A stretch of 64,000 nt of DNA from Lawsonibacter celer (GTDB lineage: Bacteria > Bacillota > Clostridia > Oscillospirales > Oscillospiraceae), in contig NZ_JACOEA010000003.1 of assembly GCF_014281125.1 (NCBI RefSeq), positions 186,001 through 250,000 on the forward strand, written 5' to 3'. This document shows positions 62,018 to 64,000 of the stretch, one piece after another. Each line of letters begins with the position of its first letter. The first letter of the stretch is position 1. A model generated the notes under the pieces. It was not told the DNA's origin, searched no databases, and worked only from the letters and a program-made list of their open reading frames with translations. The translations under genes and the position numbers were made by a program.

Positions 62018-63355
62018 TTACGTTCCATCTTTGACGCGGCGGTGATACCAGCGCTCAAATTCCTCCTCCAGCCAGGCCCGGAAGTCCGGATGGGCGATGG
62101 AAATGAGCGCCTTGGCCCGCTGCGGCAGGGTCAGTCCCCGCAGGCACACCGCGCCGTATTCGGTGGCCACAAAATGGGTGTTGGCCCGGGTAAGGGTCAC
62201 CGGCGTGCCCTGGGGCAGCACCGGCAGGATGCGGGACTGGAGGCGCTTCTCCCCGGTGTGCTTGTCCCGGCTCTCGTAAGTAGAGTGCACGATGATTACG
62301 GATTTTCCCCCGGGGGACATCTGGGCGCCCACGGCGGTATCCACTTGACCGCCGCTGCCGGAGATCTGGCGGGTACCCAGGCTCTCCGAGGCACACTGGC
62401 CGGTCAGGTCCACCTGGAGGGCAGCGTTGATGGAGGCCATGCCCCGGTTAGCGGCAATTACATTTGGGTCGTTGGTGTAGGACAACGCCTTATGCACGAT
62501 CGCGGGGTTGTCGTCAATAAAGTCATAGAGGGCCTTGGTGCCCATGGAAAAGCTGGTCACCGTGCGGCCCCGCTCGCTGGTTTTTCGGGAGTTGTCCACC
62601 GCGCCGCATTGCATCAGCTCCATGGCGGAGTCGGAAAACATCTCCGTGTGAATCCCCAGGTGCTTCTTCTCCCGCAGCTCCACGGCCAGGGCGTCAATGG
62701 TCCCGCCGATGCCCAGCTGAATCGTGTCGCCGTCCTCCACCAGGTCAGCTACCACCTTACCCAGGCGGCGGTCCACCTCGTCCGGCGTGCGGCGGGGCAG
62801 CTGGGCGGGATAGCGGTCGGACTCCAGAATGGCGTCCACCTGAGAGATATGGATCATCACATCGCCGAACACCCGGGGTGCTCTGGAGGCCACCTCCACC
62901 ACCAGGCGCCTGGCATGGGAGAGCAGGTCGCTCTCCAGCAGAGAGGCCCCAGCCAGGGAGAAGTAGCCATGCTTGTCCATGGGAGAGACACATACCGCCA
63001 TCACGTCGTATTCCGGCACCGCAAAGGCCCAGTCCCGGGCGGCGTTGCGCAGGTTGTTGGGAATAAAACTGCACCGGCCCAAGGCGTCCGCCCCGGTAAG
63101 CAGCCCATTGTAGAACACGGACTGGAACTGAAAGGTATCCTGACACGCGGGATCGCGGAACGCGGAAATGTCCTCCAGCGGCTGGTAGTGAAGCACCCGC
63201 ACATCCCTGACCCGTCCGGCCAGCTGGCCAAGCCCTTTGGCAAAATCCACCGGCATCAGAGACGCGCCGCCCATATAAATTGTGTCCCCGGAGCGGATGC
63301 GGGCGATCTCATCCGCCACAGTAGTGCGTTTGCGGAGATATTCGGTTTGATACAT
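62018..63355 (-). CDS. Acetyl-CoA hydrolase/transferase-family CoA-transferase (4-hydroxybutyrate/butyrate type)
   Basis: 445 residues from ATG 63355 (GGGAG eight bases upstream); a TTG extension to 63373 is unlikely. Features of the AbfT/But group: DTIYMGGASLMPVDF, IQLGIGGTIDALAVEL, the catalytic Glu region HTEMFSDSAMEL (~237) and GSGGQVDTAVGAQMS. It moves CoA between acetyl-CoA and a short-chain acid such as butyrate or 4-hydroxybutyrate. The exact acid cannot be told by eye. Confidence 0.88.
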   Translation of the reverse strand: MYQTEYLRKRTTVADEIARIRSGDTIYMGGASLMPVDFAKGLGQLAGRVRDVRVLHYQPLEDISAFRDPACQDTFQFQSVFYNGLLTGADALGRCSFIPNNLRNAARDWAFAVPEYDVMAVCVSPMDKHGYFSLAGASLLESDLLSHARRLVVEVASRAPRVFGDVMIHISQVDAILESDRYPAQLPRRTPDEVDRRLGKVVADLVEDGDTIQLGIGGTIDALAVELREKKHLGIHTEMFSDSAMELMQCGAVDNSRKTSERGRTVTSFSMGTKALYDFIDDNPAIVHKALSYTNDPNVIAANRGMASINAALQVDLTGQCASESLGTRQISGSGGQVDTAVGAQMSPGGKSVIIVHSTYESRDKHTGEKRLQSRILPVLPQGTPVTLTRANTHFVATEYGAVCLRGLTLPQRAKALISIAHPDFRAWLEEEFERWYHRRVKDGT

Positions 63356-63378
63356 GGAGAAAACTCCCTTCAAACAGA

Positions 63379-63412
63379 CTATGGCGGAGCGGTCATTGCC
63401 GCTCCGCCATAG
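63379..63412 (-). terminator. Hairpin after the winged-helix gene
   Basis: A 14-bp perfect stem CTATGGCGGAGCGG with its complement, TCATTG loop, in the 93-bp gap before the CoA-transferase gene. Poor T-run. Confidence 0.6.
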
Positions 63413-63448
63413 CTTTCTGGAACTGGATTTGGTTCGTGGAGGCGTCGA

Positions 63449-64000
63449 TCAGGCGTACTTCTGAACCGCTGCGGAACCCTTGTCGGTAATGCGCAGCTTA
63501 CGCTTGAACAGACCACCCTCAATGATGTAGCCCTGACGGGTCAGGTGAGAAGAGATAGCGGCCATCTGCATGGAGCGAATGTCATGCTTCTTCACAAACT
63601 CAGCCTGCTTGTCGGGGTTGTTCTTCACGATGGAGAGCAGCTCCACGTACAGGGGGGACAGGCCCTCCTTGGCCATGTCGGCCTCAGCGCCGGACAGGGG
63701 CGCCAGAGCAGCCAGGCCCTTCTCAGTGATAGAATAGGTGTAGAACTTGGTGCCGATCATACCCTCGCGCATGAGCAAACCACCCTGGTCCAGCTTCTCA
63801 ATGGAAGCGGCGGTACGGGAGGAGTCCACGCCCATGTAGTCGGTGATGTCGGCCTGATAGCAGTGGCCCAGACGGAGCAGGCTCAGGACCTGCTTGTCAA
63901 AGTCGTCCAGCTTCACGTCAATGCGGTTGGTGGCAGTGGGGACACGCTCCCAGCCGGCCTTGCCGTAGTACTTGGGCTTACCGAAAAAGTTGCCGATGAC
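63449..64000 (-). CDS. Tandem winged-helix protein, 5' end outside window
   Basis: The frame is open to the window edge: 28 further codons (FFGKPKYYGKAGWERVP and beyond) lie upstream of the GTG at 63916, so the true start is probably just past base 64000. Two similar halves each look like a winged helix (DDFDKQVLSLLRLGHCYQAD ... LLMREGMIGTKFYTYSIT and the C-terminal MAAISSHLTRQGYIIEGGLF ... KLRITDKG). No effector domain. Likely a small DNA-binding regulator, family not recognised. Confidence 0.75.
   Translation of the reverse strand, partial: VIGNFFGKPKYYGKAGWERVPTATNRIDVKLDDFDKQVLSLLRLGHCYQADITDYMGVDSSRTAASIEKLDQGGLLMREGMIGTKFYTYSITEKGLAALAPLSGAEADMAKEGLSPLYVELLSIVKNNPDKQAEFVKKHDIRSMQMAAISSHLTRQGYIIEGGLFKRKLRITDKGSAAVQKYA

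Overview
The window reads as the chromosome of a GC-rich gut Clostridium, most likely Oscillospiraceae (Flavonifractor, Lawsonibacter, Intestinimonas or Dysosmobacter-like). This is inferred from gene content: RNase Y, a Gram-positive-type signal peptidase I, oxygen-sensitive NrdD/NrdG, S-layer-anchored surface proteins and many CoA-transferase and thiolase genes. No rRNA, tRNA or CRISPR array was seen.

Layout. 1-4.7 kb: end of a Cys-rich Sel1-repeat protein, lepB, rny and a left-handed beta-helix protein. 4.9-7.2 kb: FGGY kinase and DeoR regulator. 7.25-24.58 kb: a 17.3 kb integrated mobilizable element. It carries a large serine recombinase, a relaxase, a MobC-like protein, an AAA ATPase, two small-family genes, a 2500-residue S-layer-homology surface protein and a LytTR-type two-component system. 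Its attL and attR can be read directly: it sits in the loop of a terminator hairpin once shared by the DeoR gene and the convergent TIM-barrel gene at 24.6 kb. 24.6-26.5 kb: TIM-barrel protein, cupin and SGNH hydrolase. 26.6-39.9 kb: a minus-strand catabolic cluster with an ABC importer (binding protein, two permeases, two ATPases of which one is degenerate), FGGY kinase, sugar-phosphate isomerase-like protein, class II aldolase, DeoR regulator, M42 and M20 peptidases, a HAD phosphatase and a PrsA/SurA-like lipoprotein. 40.4-43.6 kb: a divergent plus-strand set (BtpA-like, Gfo/Idh, HAD, flavin reductase).

43.7-52.3 kb: a PAS/sigma-54 activator followed by a textbook -24/-12 promoter with two upstream palindromic sites, driving GntP transporter, BKACE, hydroxyacid dehydrogenase, MFS transporter, CoA-transferase A/B and thiolase. 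Together these make a complete route from a beta-hydroxy acid to an acyl-CoA plus two acetyl-CoA. 52.4-55.4 kb: nrdG and nrdD with paired NrdR-box-like sites upstream and five hairpins between the genes. 55.7-58.3 kb: citrate lyase citDEF without its maturation genes. 58.3-64 kb: GH3 lipoprotein, trmO, a second thiolase with an acetyl-CoA hydrolase/transferase-family CoA-transferase, and a winged-helix protein running off the right edge.

The most notable items are the element whose target is a terminator hairpin, the sigma-54 BKACE operon with its helically phased sites, the asymmetric ABC ATPase pair, and a chimeric receiver protein near attR.
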